DNA of 38,334 nt from Nocardia seriolae NBRC 15557 (GCF_007990715.1 NZ_BJWY01000074.1:1-38334), one strand, 5' to 3'. Positions 24,344-32,732 are shown, counted from the first letter of the stretch. A program made the numbers and translations. Notes: generated by a model not told the origin, from the letters alone.

Positions 24344-24403
24344 GTCCATGCCTCCAGATTCCGTCGGACCGGAAGCGGCGGATAGGGGAGGGTGCCCAGC
24401 GCC

Positions 24404-24423
24404 GGGAGGACCAAAGCCCCTAC
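24404..24423. promoter_or_regulatory. DosR-box-like site upstream of V/A-ATPase operon
   Basis: GGGAGGACCAAAGCCCCTAC on the plus strand reads GTAGGGGCTTTGGTCCTCCC on the transcribed strand, with a GGGGCTTTGGTCC core close to the DosR consensus. It is about 150 bases upstream of subunit H and 60 upstream of the candidate leader peptide. Assigned by eye. Confidence 0.5.
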
Positions 24424-24496
24424 GTGCGCGCCCCATCCGCGGCCGTGCCATGGACCGTTCGCCGGTGGATCCCCACCGCTGGGGCCGGTCGCGGCC

Positions 24497-25396
24497 TCAC
24501 CCCGCGGACCCGGTGGTGCGTCGGTAGGCACCGGGCGAAAGTCCGTACTCGCGCTTGAACGCCTTCGCGAAGGCGAACTCCGAGGTGTATCCCACTCGCC
24601 GGGCCACGGTGGCCAGCGGCGCGCGGTCACGGCGCAGCATGCGGGCCGCGGTGATCATCCGCCAGCGGGTGAGATAGGTGATCGGCGGCTCGCCGACGAG
24701 CCGGGTGAACCGGCGGATGAAAGTGGCTCTCGCCAAACCTGTTTCACCGGCGAGGCGGTCCACCGTCCAGGGTTCGGCGGGGTGCGCGTGGATGCCGCGC
24801 AGGGTGTGCCCGATGGCGGGGTCGGTCATGGCCGCGGTCCAGCCGGTGGCATTGTCCTCGTGCCAGGCGCGAAGCAGGTAGATCAGCAGCGCGTCCACCA
24901 GCGCGGTGACAACGGCGTCCCCGCCGGGCTCACGGGCCTCGATCTCCGCGCCGAGCAACTCGACGGCCGCGGCCAGGCGTTGCCGTCCCCCGCCCCGAAG
25001 ATGCACCACCTCGGGCAGATCCGCGAGCAGCGGGTGCCGCACGCCCCGCTCGATCCGGTACGCCCCGGACACCACGATCGTCTCCGCGCCCGCACCCCCG
25101 ACCGCCACCCGGTCGATGCGATGGTTTAGGGCGAGATCCACGGCCCGCGCGTCGTGCGGGTTGGCCAGCGCGTGCGCCGCGCCGCTGGGCATCAATACGA
25201 CATCCCCGGCGTGTAGCGGGATCGGGAGCGTGCCCGCGCGGACCAGCGCGCACTCGCCGCGCACGATGACGTGGAAGCCGAAGCCCTGCCGCCCGCCGAA
25301 CCGCAGACCCCACGGTTCGCGAGCGCGCGTGTGGACCGACAGTGCGGGCGCGGTCGTCAGCGCGGCCACGGCGTCGCTCAGCACATCTGTCTCCAT
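24497..25396 (-). CDS. AraC-family transcriptional regulator
   Basis: A 299-residue regulator with an N-terminal cupin sensor domain (about 15-180, including HVIVRGECALVRAG and PLHAGDVVLMPSGAAHAL) and a C-terminal double helix-turn-helix (about 200-295). The latter has LARATFIRRFTRLVGEPPITYLTRWRM and ARRVGYTSEFAFAKAFKREYGLSPGAYRR. The cupin type (AraC_binding_6-like) is common in actinomycetes and often controls an adjacent oxidoreductase, which is the case here: a divergent SDR gene. The ATG at 25396 follows GGGGAGG at proper spacing; a longer frame upstream has no such site. A 10-base inverted repeat lies in the shared promoter. The effector is unknown. Confidence 0.93.
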   Translation of the reverse strand: METDVLSDAVAALTTAPALSVHTRAREPWGLRFGGRQGFGFHVIVRGECALVRAGTLPIPLHAGDVVLMPSGAAHALANPHDARAVDLALNHRIDRVAVGGAGAETIVVSGAYRIERGVRHPLLADLPEVVHLRGGGRQRLAAAVELLGAEIEAREPGGDAVVTALVDALLIYLLRAWHEDNATGWTAAMTDPAIGHTLRGIHAHPAEPWTVDRLAGETGLARATFIRRFTRLVGEPPITYLTRWRMITAARMLRRDRAPLATVARRVGYTSEFAFAKAFKREYGLSPGAYRRTTGSAG

Positions 25397-25410
25397 CGAG
25401 CCTCCCCGGG

Positions 25411-25458
25411 TGATCCGATCGAGCATGTTTCGAGCACATTCCACCATGGATCGGATCA
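25411..25458. promoter_or_regulatory. Inverted repeat in AraC/SDR divergent promoter, likely operator
   Basis: TGATCCGATC (25411-25420) and its exact reverse complement (25449-25458) are separated by 28 bases. Within the spacer, GAGCATG/GAGCACA form a partial direct repeat at 25421-25438. The position between the two divergent starts fits a binding site for the AraC-family regulator. Function is inferred. Confidence 0.5.
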
Positions 25459-25516
25459 TCGACGCGCCATACCGTCGGTGTGACAAGGCAATTCACGAAT
25501 CCTTGAGGGAGATCGC

Positions 25517-26251
25517 ATGTCGCACAATTCGACCGCCATCGTCACCGGCGCCGGGCGCGGCATCGGCCGCGCGGTGGCCGAGCGGCTCGGCGCGCAGGGC
25601 TGCGCCGTTCTGGTCAATTACCGTTCCGACGCCGCGGCCGCCGCGGCCGTGGTGGCCGCCATCCGGGCGGCGGGCGGCGAGGCGAGCGCGGCGCCCGCCG
25701 ATGTCGCCGTTCCCGAGCAGGTGGGGCGGCTGTTCGACCTCGCGCGCGAGCGCTACGGTGACCCGCGGATCGTCGTGCATGCCGCGGCGGTCACCCATTT
25801 CGCTCCGCTGGCCCGGGCCACCGACGCCGACTACGACCGGGTCTTCGACGCCAATGCCCGGGCCACCTTCGCCACCCTGCGCGCGGCCGCCGGGCAGGTG
25901 GTCGACGACGGCCGGATCATCGTGATCTCCAGTGGCGCGGCCGTTGTCCCGCGCGCGAACGCGGGCCTCTACGCCGCCAGCAAGGCCGCGGGCGATCAAC
26001 TCGTCCGGGTGCTCGCCACCGAACTCGCGCCGCGGCGCATCACCGTCAACAGCGTCCGCCCCGGCCCCACCCGCACCGAGCAGGTGGCGGCCAGCATGTC
26101 CGCCGACCGGCTCGCGGCCGTCGCCGCCGACATCCCCCTCGGCCGCCTCGCCGAGCCCGCCGACATCGCCGACGTGGTCACCTTCCTGTCCTCCGACGGC
26201 GGCCGCTGGATCACCGGCCAGACCATCCACGTCGGCGGTGGCATGTTCTGA
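25517..26251 (+). CDS. Short-chain dehydrogenase/reductase
   Basis: A 244-residue classical SDR. The cofactor motif TGAGRGIG is at 10-17, with HAAAVTH replacing the usual NNAG region. The catalytic residues are Ser138/139 and the Y152-x3-K156 pair (YAASK). NSVRPGPTRTE and the C-terminal ITGQTIHVGGGMF are typical of the FabG-like subgroup. The Asn-Tyr-Arg-Ser after the second strand hints at NADP use. GAGGGAG precedes the ATG. The gene is divergent from the AraC regulator, which probably controls it. The substrate cannot be inferred. Confidence 0.93.
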   Translation: MSHNSTAIVTGAGRGIGRAVAERLGAQGCAVLVNYRSDAAAAAAVVAAIRAAGGEASAAPADVAVPEQVGRLFDLARERYGDPRIVVHAAAVTHFAPLARATDADYDRVFDANARATFATLRAAAGQVVDDGRIIVISSGAAVVPRANAGLYAASKAAGDQLVRVLATELAPRRITVNSVRPGPTRTEQVAASMSADRLAAVAADIPLGRLAEPADIADVVTFLSSDGGRWITGQTIHVGGGMF

Positions 26252-26264
26252 GCCGCATCGCCCC

Positions 26265-26284
26265 GCAGCGACTTTGGGCCCCGG
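26265..26284. promoter_or_regulatory. DosR-box-like site upstream of the small membrane protein gene
   Basis: GCAGCGACTTTGGGCCCCGG (core CGACTTTGGGCC) lies about 130 bases upstream of the 26411 start. A second weaker copy, GACGGCACTTGGGCGTCCCG, is at 26296-26315. They are similar to the other candidate sites in the window but more degenerate. Confidence 0.4.
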
Positions 26285-26410
26285 CCGTGGAGCCGGACGG
26301 CACTTGGGCGTCCCGGGGCGCAGGGCGAGAGTGGGATTGATCGTCGGCGCAGGCGCGGGCGAGCGGTTTCGGGACCGGCCCGAGTGCGGCCGGAGACGGG
26401 AGACACGGCG

Positions 26411-26650
26411 ATGAACGCCCCGGACGACAGCAAAATGCGAACCTTCGGTACGAAGTGGCGGATGCCGGGACTGCGTCGGCCCGTCGGGCACGTCTGGATG
26501 ATGGTGCTCTGCAGTCTCCCCATGCTCGCGATCGCGCTGACCCTGGTCCTGACCGGCGTGGTCCCGGCCGGGCTCCTCGTCATCGCCTTCGCCTGCGCCG
26601 CGATGATGGCGTTGATGATGGTCGGCGCCGGCGGCGACCACCGGATGTGA
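26411..26650 (+). CDS. Small two-helix membrane protein, unknown function
   Basis: A 79-residue protein with two adjacent hydrophobic helices (about 28-48, WMMVLCSLPMLAIALTLVL, and 50-72) and a charged N-terminus (KMRTFGTKWRMPGLRRP). It is Met-rich in and after the helices. I do not recognise the family. GGGAG lies upstream of the ATG at 26411. Two DosR-box-like sites precede it and one follows it, so it may be the first member of the plus-strand group leading to the ABC exporter and ppsA. Confidence 0.65.
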   Translation: MNAPDDSKMRTFGTKWRMPGLRRPVGHVWMMVLCSLPMLAIALTLVLTGVVPAGLLVIAFACAAMMALMMVGAGGDHRM

Positions 26651-26687
26651 CCCGGATGGCGGCAGTAGGACCCGAAGGCACCCCGAT

Positions 26688-26707
26688 CGGCGACCGAAGT
26701 CCCTGCC
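26688..26707. promoter_or_regulatory. DosR-box-like site upstream of ABC exporter operon
   Basis: CGGCGACCGAAGTCCCTGCC contains GACCGAAGTCCC, close to the consensus half-sites. It lies 73-92 bases upstream of the ABC ATPase start. A second degenerate copy (AGGACCCGAAGGCAC core) is at 26663-26682. The paired spacing of about 25 bases recalls the tandem boxes of DosR-regulated promoters. Confidence 0.5.
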
Positions 26708-26779
26708 GCCGTGCGGTGTTCGCAAGTGAGGATCGAAATATCGAAGCATCCGGCTGCGAAGTGTGAAGGACGTCCGGAG

Positions 26780-27700
26780 ATGGAAACCGCGATTCGGGCC
26801 GAGGGCCTGTCGAAACGGTTCGGTCGGCAGGTGGCGCTGGCGCCACTGGACCTCGAGGTGGCCCGCGGCGAAGTGCTCGGGTACCTCGGGCCGAACGGCG
26901 CGGGCAAGACCGTGACCATCCGGCTGCTGCCGGGACTGCTGCATCCCACCGCCGGTCGGGCCGAGATCTTCGGCTGCGATGTGCGCAGGTGCGCGGCCCA
27001 GGTGCATCGGCGGCTGGCCTATGTCGGCGGTGAGACGAATCTGTGGCCCGCGCTGACCGGCGCGGAAACGCTGCATCTGCTGGGGCGGGTGCAGGGCCGG
27101 GTCGACACCGCCTATCGGGACAAGCTCATCGAGCGGTTTCGGCTGGACCCGTCCAAACGGGTGCGCAGCTACTCCAAGGGCAATCGGCAGAAGGTCGCGC
27201 TGATCGCGGCGCTGATGAGCCGGGCCGATCGGCTGGTGCTCGACGAACCCTCGAGCGGTCTGGATCCGTTGATGGAGCGCGAGTTCCGCGACTGCGTCGC
27301 CGCCGCCAAGGCCAACGGCCAGACGGTGTTCCTGTCCTCGCACATTCTCAGCGAGGTCGAGGCGCTGGCCGATCGGGTCGCCATCCTGCGCGCCGGGCAC
27401 CTCGGCGAGGTCGGTTCGCTGGCCGAGATGCGCCACCTGGCGGCCCTGACCATCGACGCGGTCTTCACCGCCGAACCGCCGTATCTGACCCGGGTTCCGG
27501 GCGTGACCGGTGTCGAGGTGGACGGCAACCGGGTCCGGTTGCAGGTGCGCGGTTCGGTCGAGCCGCTGCTGGCACGCCTGACCGCCGCGCGGGTCACCCA
27601 GCTGCTGAGCCGGGAGCCCTCGCTCGAGGAACTGTTCCTCGAACGCTACGGCGCCGAGCAGGCCGACCGGCCGGAAGAGGCGGTCCCCCATGGCCGTTGA
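26780..27700 (+). CDS. ABC exporter ATP-binding protein
   Basis: A 306-residue ATPase of the drug/antibiotic exporter (DrrA/CcmA-like) group. Walker A is GPNGAGKT (about 38-45), the signature is YSKGNRQKV, Walker B is LVLDEPSSGLDP, and the switch His is in LSSHILSE. The C-terminal extension of about 90 residues is typical of this subgroup. Rv1218c, the tetronasin-type exporter ATPase, is a comparable protein. The ATG at 26780 was chosen because it starts the canonical METAIRAEGLSKRFG. It overlaps the permease gene by 11 bases. Confidence 0.93.
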   Translation: METAIRAEGLSKRFGRQVALAPLDLEVARGEVLGYLGPNGAGKTVTIRLLPGLLHPTAGRAEIFGCDVRRCAAQVHRRLAYVGGETNLWPALTGAETLHLLGRVQGRVDTAYRDKLIERFRLDPSKRVRSYSKGNRQKVALIAALMSRADRLVLDEPSSGLDPLMEREFRDCVAAAKANGQTVFLSSHILSEVEALADRVAILRAGHLGEVGSLAEMRHLAALTIDAVFTAEPPYLTRVPGVTGVEVDGNRVRLQVRGSVEPLLARLTAARVTQLLSREPSLEELFLERYGAEQADRPEEAVPHGR

Positions 27701-28661
27701 GTCTCCGGTGGCCGTCGGCACCACCGTCGTCGAGACCTGCATGAGGCGCGCGCCGTGGTCGGCGCGCTGGTTCTCGGTGTGGGTGCCGATCGGGGTGGTG
27801 GCGCGCAAAGCCGTTCGCGGAGCGGTGATCTGGGCGCTGGTGTTCGGGCTGGTCTCCTGGCTCGAGGCCGCCCAGTTCGCCAAGGAGTACCCCACCGCCG
27901 CCGATCGGGCGCACCTGGTCGCGACCATGGGCACCAATATCGGCATCACCGCGTTGTTCGGCCCGTCACCCGAAATCGACACCGCCGCCGGGTATGTGGC
28001 GACCCACGCGGTCGGTGTGCTCGGCATCATCGGCGCGGTCTGGGGACGGCTGGCCGGAACCCGGCTCTTGCGCGGCGAGGAGGACGCCGGTCGCTGGGAG
28101 GTGCTGCTGGCCGGAGCCACCACGCCGCGCCGCGCCACCGCCGCCGGGCAGATCGGGGCCACCCGCGAGGAGGAGGCCAGCGGCCGCCTGGACCACCTGC
28201 TGTCCCGGCCGGTCGCCCGGATGCCCTGGCTGACACAGTGTTTCATCGTCTCGGCCACCGCGCTGATCGCGCTCGGGCTCATCGCGGGCGTGCTCGTCTG
28301 GCTGGGCACCGCGATCACGAACGCGGGCCTGGGATTCGGGACGATCCTGGCCGCCGGGGTCAATGTCATCCCGGTCGGGATCCTGGTGCTGGGCATCGGC
28401 ACCCTGGCGCACGGCTTGCTGCCCCGGTTCGCCGCCGCCATCGCCTACGCGGTGGTCGCCTGGTCGTTCCTGGTCGAGATCATCGGGGCCAGTCTCGGCA
28501 TCAGCCGTTGGCTGCTGGATTCCTCTGTACTGCAACATATTTTCCGAGCGCCCGCCGTATCGGTGGACTGGAACACCCTCGCGGTGCTCAACGCCCTCGG
28601 CATCGCCGCGGCGGCTGCCGGAGCCTGGGCGTTCGAGCGCCGCGACCTCGAGAGCGCGTGA
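27690..28661 (+). CDS. ABC exporter permease, apparently shortened by an internal in-frame deletion
   Basis: A 323-residue permease with about six membrane helices (around 45-62, 100-122, 182-205, 215-243, 246-270 and 290-312). Comparable exporters such as Rv1217c have about 540 residues in two similar halves. Here two copies of the half-domain motif EE-x-(A/S)GR-(W/L)-x2-LL (129-148 and 160-178) lie only about 30 residues apart, where full-length proteins separate them by most of a half. The simplest reading is an in-frame loss of about 200 residues between the repeats. The gene is otherwise open and follows the ATPase with an 11-base overlap, so the product may be made, but transport function is doubtful. 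Confidence 0.8.
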   Translation: MAVESPVAVGTTVVETCMRRAPWSARWFSVWVPIGVVARKAVRGAVIWALVFGLVSWLEAAQFAKEYPTAADRAHLVATMGTNIGITALFGPSPEIDTAAGYVATHAVGVLGIIGAVWGRLAGTRLLRGEEDAGRWEVLLAGATTPRRATAAGQIGATREEEASGRLDHLLSRPVARMPWLTQCFIVSATALIALGLIAGVLVWLGTAITNAGLGFGTILAAGVNVIPVGILVLGIGTLAHGLLPRFAAAIAYAVVAWSFLVEIIGASLGISRWLLDSSVLQHIFRAPAVSVDWNTLAVLNALGIAAAAAGAWAFERRDLESA

Positions 28662-28702
28662 TGCGAACGCGCCGCCCGACCGACGATCACAAGGAGTGGG
28701 AC

Positions 28703-31102
28703 ATGACCGAAAACGCCTACGTACGATTCTTCGACGAGTTCGGCATGGCCGACGTGGCCGTGGTGGGCGGCAAGAACGCCTCGCTCGGCGAGATGTACGG
28801 CTCGCTGACCCGCGAAGGGTTGCTGGTGCCCAATGGTTTCGCGGTCACCGCGGACGCCTACCGGGACATGCTCGCGCAGGCCGGGGCGTGGGAGCGGCTG
28901 ACCGAGGTGCTGGCCGGGCTCGATCCCGACGATGTGGCCGATCTGGCGCGTCGCGGCAAGCAGGCCCGTGAAATCGTCTACGGCGCGGGGCTTCCCGACG
29001 CGGTCAGCGAACAGGTGCTGGCCGGATACCGGAAGCTGTGCGAGGAGTACGGACCGGAAATCAGTCTGGCGGTGCGCAGTTCGGCGACGGCCGAGGATCT
29101 GCCGACGGCCAGTTTCGCGGGCCAGCAGGAGAGCTACCTGAATGTGCGGGGCGAACAGGAGCTGCTCGACGCCATCCGGCACTGCTTCGCGAGCCTGTTC
29201 ACCGATCGGTCCATCCACTACCGTGTCGATCAGGGCTTCGACCATCTGAAGGTGGCGCTGTCGGTGGGCGTGATGAAGATGGTGCGCTCGGACCTGGCCT
29301 GCTCCGGGGTGATGTTCACCCTCGACACCGAATCCGGTTTCCGCGACGTCGTGCTCGTCACCGGCGCGTACGGGCTGGGCGAGAACGTGGTGCAGGGTGC
29401 GGTCGACCCGGACGAATTCTATGTGCACAAGCCCACTTTCACCGCCGGGCATCGCGCGGTGCTGCGCCGCGGACTCGGCGACAAGGCGATCCACATGGTG
29501 TACGCCGACGACGACACGGCCGGGACCACCCGCAATATCCCCACCCCGGAGGCCGATCGCCTCCGCTTCTGCCTGACCGACGACGAGGTGCTGACCCTGA
29601 CCGAGGCCGCGCTGGTGATCGAGCGGCACTACGGGCGGCCCATGGACATCGAATGGGCCAAGGACGGTCTCGACGGCCGCCTCTACATCGTGCAGGCGCG
29701 CCCGGAAACCGTTGCCTCGCAACGTTCCGCGGCCACCCTGGACGTGTACTCGCTCGACGGCCACGGCGAGGTGGCGGTCACCGGCCGCTCGGTCGGCCAG
29801 CGGGTGGCCACCGGCGCGGTCCGCCGCATCGACAGCGTGGGCGAGCTGAGCGCTTTCCGGCCCGGCGAGGTGCTGGTGGCCGATACCACCACCCCGGACT
29901 GGGAACCGGTGATGAAGACCGCCGCCGCCATCGTCACCAACCGCGGCGGCCGCACCTGTCACGCCGCGATCGTGGCCCGCGAGTTGGGAATTCCCGCGGT
30001 CGTCGGGACCGTCACCGGGACCACCGCGCTCTCCGATGGCGAGACGGTGACCGTGTCCTGCGCCGAGGGCGACATCGGCCGGATCTACCGGGACGCGGTG
30101 GACTTCCACGTCGAGCACGTCGCCATCGAGGACCTGCCGCGCCCGGCCACCCACGTGATGGTGAATCTCGGCGACCCCGACCGCGCCTTCGCGACCGCCA
30201 TGCTGCCCAATGACGGTGTGGGACTTGCCCGGATGGAATTCGTGATCAGCGAGTCGATCAAGGCGCACCCGCTGGCGCTGGTCCATCCGGACCGGGTCAC
30301 CGACCCGGCCGCGCGAGCGCAGGTCGAAGAATTGATCAGCGGCTATCCGGACGGGTCGAGTTTCTTCGTGCGGCAGCTGTCGGAGGAGATCGGCACCATC
30401 GCGGCCGCGTTCTGGCCCAAGCCGGTGGTGGTGCGGATGTCGGACTTCAAGACCAACGAATACGCGGGCCTGCTCGGCGGCAAGGACTTCGAACCGGTCG
30501 AGGACAATCCGATGCTCGGCTTCCGTGGCGCGTCCCGCTACGCCCACCCCGCCTACGCCGAGGGCTTCGCCCTGGAGTGCGCGGCCATGCGGCGGGTGCG
30601 CGGGGACATGGGGCTGACCAATGTGATCCTCATGCTGCCGTTCGTGCGCCGGGTCGCCGAGGCCGAACAGGTGCTGGCGCGCATGGCCGAACTCGGGCTG
30701 GTGCGCGGGGAGAACGGTCTGAAGGTCTACGCCATGTGCGAGATCCCCAACAATGTCGTGCTCATCGACCAGTTCGCGCGCCTGTTCGACGGTTTCTCCA
30801 TCGGCTCCAACGACCTCACCCAGCTCACCCTGGGCGTGGACCGCGACAGCGCGGTGGTGGCTTTCGACTACGACGAACGCGATCCAGGCGTCAAGGAGAT
30901 GATCCGGCTGGCCGTGGAAGGCTGCCGCCGCAACGGCATTCACTCCGGACTGTGCGGCCAGGCCCCCTCCGACTATCCGGACATGGCCGAATTCCTGGTC
31001 GATCTCGGCATCGACTCCATCAGCCTCAACCCCGACACGCTGGTGGCCACCACCCGCACGATCCTCGACGCCGAACAGCGGCGGGGCGTCGAACACCGAT
31101 AG
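28703..31102 (+). CDS. ppsA: Phosphoenolpyruvate synthase
   Basis: A 799-residue PEP synthase (pyruvate + ATP + water to PEP + AMP + phosphate), the first step of gluconeogenesis from pyruvate. The N-terminal ATP-grasp domain has VGGKNASLGEM, LAVRSSATAEDLPTASFAGQQESYLNV and DIEWAKDG. The phospho-histidine domain has GGRTCHAAIVARELGIPAVVG with His420. The C-terminal barrel has IGSNDLTQLTLGVDRDS and SGLCGQAPSD with the catalytic Cys751. Length matches E. coli PpsA (792). AAGGAG precedes the ATG; the frame is open far upstream but overlaps the permease. It lies 41 bases after the permease, so is probably in the same operon. A strong hairpin follows the stop. Confidence 0.96.
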   Translation: MTENAYVRFFDEFGMADVAVVGGKNASLGEMYGSLTREGLLVPNGFAVTADAYRDMLAQAGAWERLTEVLAGLDPDDVADLARRGKQAREIVYGAGLPDAVSEQVLAGYRKLCEEYGPEISLAVRSSATAEDLPTASFAGQQESYLNVRGEQELLDAIRHCFASLFTDRSIHYRVDQGFDHLKVALSVGVMKMVRSDLACSGVMFTLDTESGFRDVVLVTGAYGLGENVVQGAVDPDEFYVHKPTFTAGHRAVLRRGLGDKAIHMVYADDDTAGTTRNIPTPEADRLRFCLTDDEVLTLTEAALVIERHYGRPMDIEWAKDGLDGRLYIVQARPETVASQRSAATLDVYSLDGHGEVAVTGRSVGQRVATGAVRRIDSVGELSAFRPGEVLVADTTTPDWEPVMKTAAAIVTNRGGRTCHAAIVARELGIPAVVGTVTGTTALSDGETVTVSCAEGDIGRIYRDAVDFHVEHVAIEDLPRPATHVMVNLGDPDRAFATAMLPNDGVGLARMEFVISESIKAHPLALVHPDRVTDPAARAQVEELISGYPDGSSFFVRQLSEEIGTIAAAFWPKPVVVRMSDFKTNEYAGLLGGKDFEPVEDNPMLGFRGASRYAHPAYAEGFALECAAMRRVRGDMGLTNVILMLPFVRRVAEAEQVLARMAELGLVRGENGLKVYAMCEIPNNVVLIDQFARLFDGFSIGSNDLTQLTLGVDRDSAVVAFDYDERDPGVKEMIRLAVEGCRRNGIHSGLCGQAPSDYPDMAEFLVDLGIDSISLNPDTLVATTRTILDAEQRRGVEHR

Positions 31103-31109
31103 CGGTCGC

Positions 31110-31135
31110 GGACCGCGCCGATCGCGGCGCGGTCC
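31110..31135 (+). terminator. Hairpin terminator after ppsA
   Basis: A perfect 10-base stem (GGACCGCGCC at 31110-31119 and its complement at 31126-31135) with a 6-base loop starts 7 bases after the ppsA stop and is followed by GTTTCC. Confidence 0.8.
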
Positions 31136-31171
31136 GTTTCCAAGTTTCCAACGAGGTCGCCAACGAGGTCG
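31136..31171. repeat. Short tandem repeats downstream of ppsA
   Basis: Two exact 8-base copies (GTTTCCAA at 31136-31143 and 31144-31151) are followed by two exact 12-base copies (CCAACGAGGTCG at 31148-31159 and 31160-31171). They fill the intergenic gap between the convergent ppsA and pspAB genes. No function is evident. Confidence 0.7.
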
Positions 31172-31219
31172 TGAGCCCGACTCGCCGCACGCCCGAGCGC
31201 TACCGGGTCGCGCCGATCA

Positions 31220-31813
31220 TCACGGAACCGGCGCGTCCCACAGCGGGAACCAGCGCCCCAGGTCGGGCTCGATGGGAAGTTCACCGGAAACCGCTGCGCG
31301 GGCCTGCAATTCGAAGGCGTTGTCGCGATGTTGCGGGCCGGTGGGCGCGAAGGGGTAGAACGTGCCGCGCTTGAAGAGATAGATCAGCCCGAAGCGTCGC
31401 GTCGCGGTGTCCGGTCGCGTCGTGGCGTCCGGGGCCGCGAAGGCGATGACGGTGCACAGCAGGCCGGGCCCGAATCCGTTGTCGGACAGCACGGTATTGA
31501 TCGCGTGCAGGGTGGTCACCAGCGCGGCGAGGTCGGGATCGGCCTGCCGGCAGGTGATCCAGGTGAAACCGAATCCGTCGGCGGTGACCGCGACGGTGAC
31601 GGCCGGATCCAGGTGCAGCAGCTCGAGGATCTCGGTGTCGGAGCGCCGCGCCGCGGCGCCCTCGGCGTTCTTGAAGCACACCGCGCCCGCACCGGTCGGC
31701 CGCACGCCGAGCGCGGCCTCCAGGGTGTAGGCGGCGGACGGAATCGCGAACAGCGCATCGAGATTCGGCTGCACCGGTTTGGTGCGGCCCAGCAGCGCGT
31801 CGAGAAATCCCAT
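31220..31813 (-). CDS. pspAB: PspA-associated protein PspAB
   Basis: A 197-residue soluble protein of the PspAB family, which in actinomycetes is encoded with pspA, pspAA and htpX. It starts MGFLDALLGRTKPVQPNLDALFAIP, a recognisable opening for the family, and contains VCFKNAEGAAARRSDTEILELL and LIYLFKRGTFYPFAP. Biochemical function is not established; genomic context suggests a role in the phage-shock/membrane-stress response. It lies 3 bases downstream of htpX and is the last gene of the operon. Confidence 0.85.
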   Translation of the reverse strand: MGFLDALLGRTKPVQPNLDALFAIPSAAYTLEAALGVRPTGAGAVCFKNAEGAAARRSDTEILELLHLDPAVTVAVTADGFGFTWITCRQADPDLAALVTTLHAINTVLSDNGFGPGLLCTVIAFAAPDATTRPDTATRRFGLIYLFKRGTFYPFAPTGPQHRDNAFELQARAAVSGELPIEPDLGRWFPLWDAPVP

Positions 31814-31816
31814 CGT

Positions 31817-32728
31817 TCAGCTCTCCCCGCCGAGCTCGGCGGACAGTTCCGCGAGCTGATCGAGCCGCTGCTCGAGGCTGGGGTGGGTGGACAGCAGCAG
31901 CGACAGGCTCGCCCCCGCGCCGAACGCGGGTGCGAAGAAGAAGGCGTTGAACGGCTGCTCGGTCCGCAGATCCCGGGTGGGGATGCGCGAGATGTCGCCG
32001 CTGATCTTGGTCAGCGCGGACGCCAGCTCCGAGGGGCGGCCGGTCAGCATGGCCCCGGCGCGGTCGGCGGCCAGCTCCCGATAGCGCGACAGCGCCCGAA
32101 TCAGCAGGAAGCTCACCGCGTAGACGGCGGCCGAGACCGTCATCACCGCGAGAATGATCAGGAACAGGCCGCCGCCGTCGCGGCGATCCCGGCCGCCGCC
32201 GAACATCGTCGAGTAGAGGGTGAACCGGGCCACCAGTCCGGCGAGCACCCCCAGGAACGACGCCGTGGTCATCACCACGACATCGCGATGCGCGATGTGC
32301 GAAAGCTCGTGCGACAGCACACCGTCGAGCTCCTCGGCATCGAGACGCCGCAGCAGGCCGCTGGTGACGGCGATGACCGCGCGGCGCTGGCTGCGCCCGG
32401 TGGCGAAGGCGTTGGGCATATCGATGTCGGCGATCGCCACCTGTGGTTTGGGCATGTCCGCGGTGGCGCAGAGCCGGTCGATGATGCCGTGCAGCTGCGG
32501 GGCCTCCTCCGGGGAGACGATGCGGGCCCGCATGGCGTACAGGGCGATTCGGTCGGAGAACCAGAACTGTGCGAACAGCAGCACCGCCACGATCAGCACG
32601 ATCGCGACCACCGACTTCAACAGCATCACCAGCGCCGCGATGAACGCGACGTAGACCAGCCCGAGCAGGAACATGGTCAGCGCCATACGGGCCGTGAGCT
32701 GATGGTCCGGCCGGAAACGAGTACGCAC
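31817..32728 (-). CDS. htpX: HtpX-like membrane zinc metalloprotease
   Basis: A 303-residue M48 protease. Two N-terminal membrane helices (about 16-36 and 38-56) are followed by the zinc motif HELSH (140-144), with the third ligand expected in the RYRELAADRAG segment. Another pair of hydrophobic segments is at about 155-215 (TASFLGVLAGLVARF; LIILAVMTVSAAVYAVSFLLI). HtpX degrades misfolded membrane proteins. It lies between pspAA and pspAB, 4 bases from the former, which fits a membrane quality-control operon. Confidence 0.94.
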   Translation of the reverse strand: MRTRFRPDHQLTARMALTMFLLGLVYVAFIAALVMLLKSVVAIVLIVAVLLFAQFWFSDRIALYAMRARIVSPEEAPQLHGIIDRLCATADMPKPQVAIADIDMPNAFATGRSQRRAVIAVTSGLLRRLDAEELDGVLSHELSHIAHRDVVVMTTASFLGVLAGLVARFTLYSTMFGGGRDRRDGGGLFLIILAVMTVSAAVYAVSFLLIRALSRYRELAADRAGAMLTGRPSELASALTKISGDISRIPTRDLRTEQPFNAFFFAPAFGAGASLSLLLSTHPSLEQRLDQLAELSAELGGES

Positions 32729-32732
32729 GACG

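Noticed and set aside
25493..28441. Very long minus-strand open frame opposite the SDR, ABC ATPase and permease genes
   Set aside because: It is antisense to three well-supported genes, has no recognisable domain, and is the usual result of high third-position GC opening the opposite strand.
28445..31096. Long minus-strand open frame opposite ppsA
   Set aside because: It mirrors the ppsA reading frame, has biased His/Gly/Val composition and shows no family motif.
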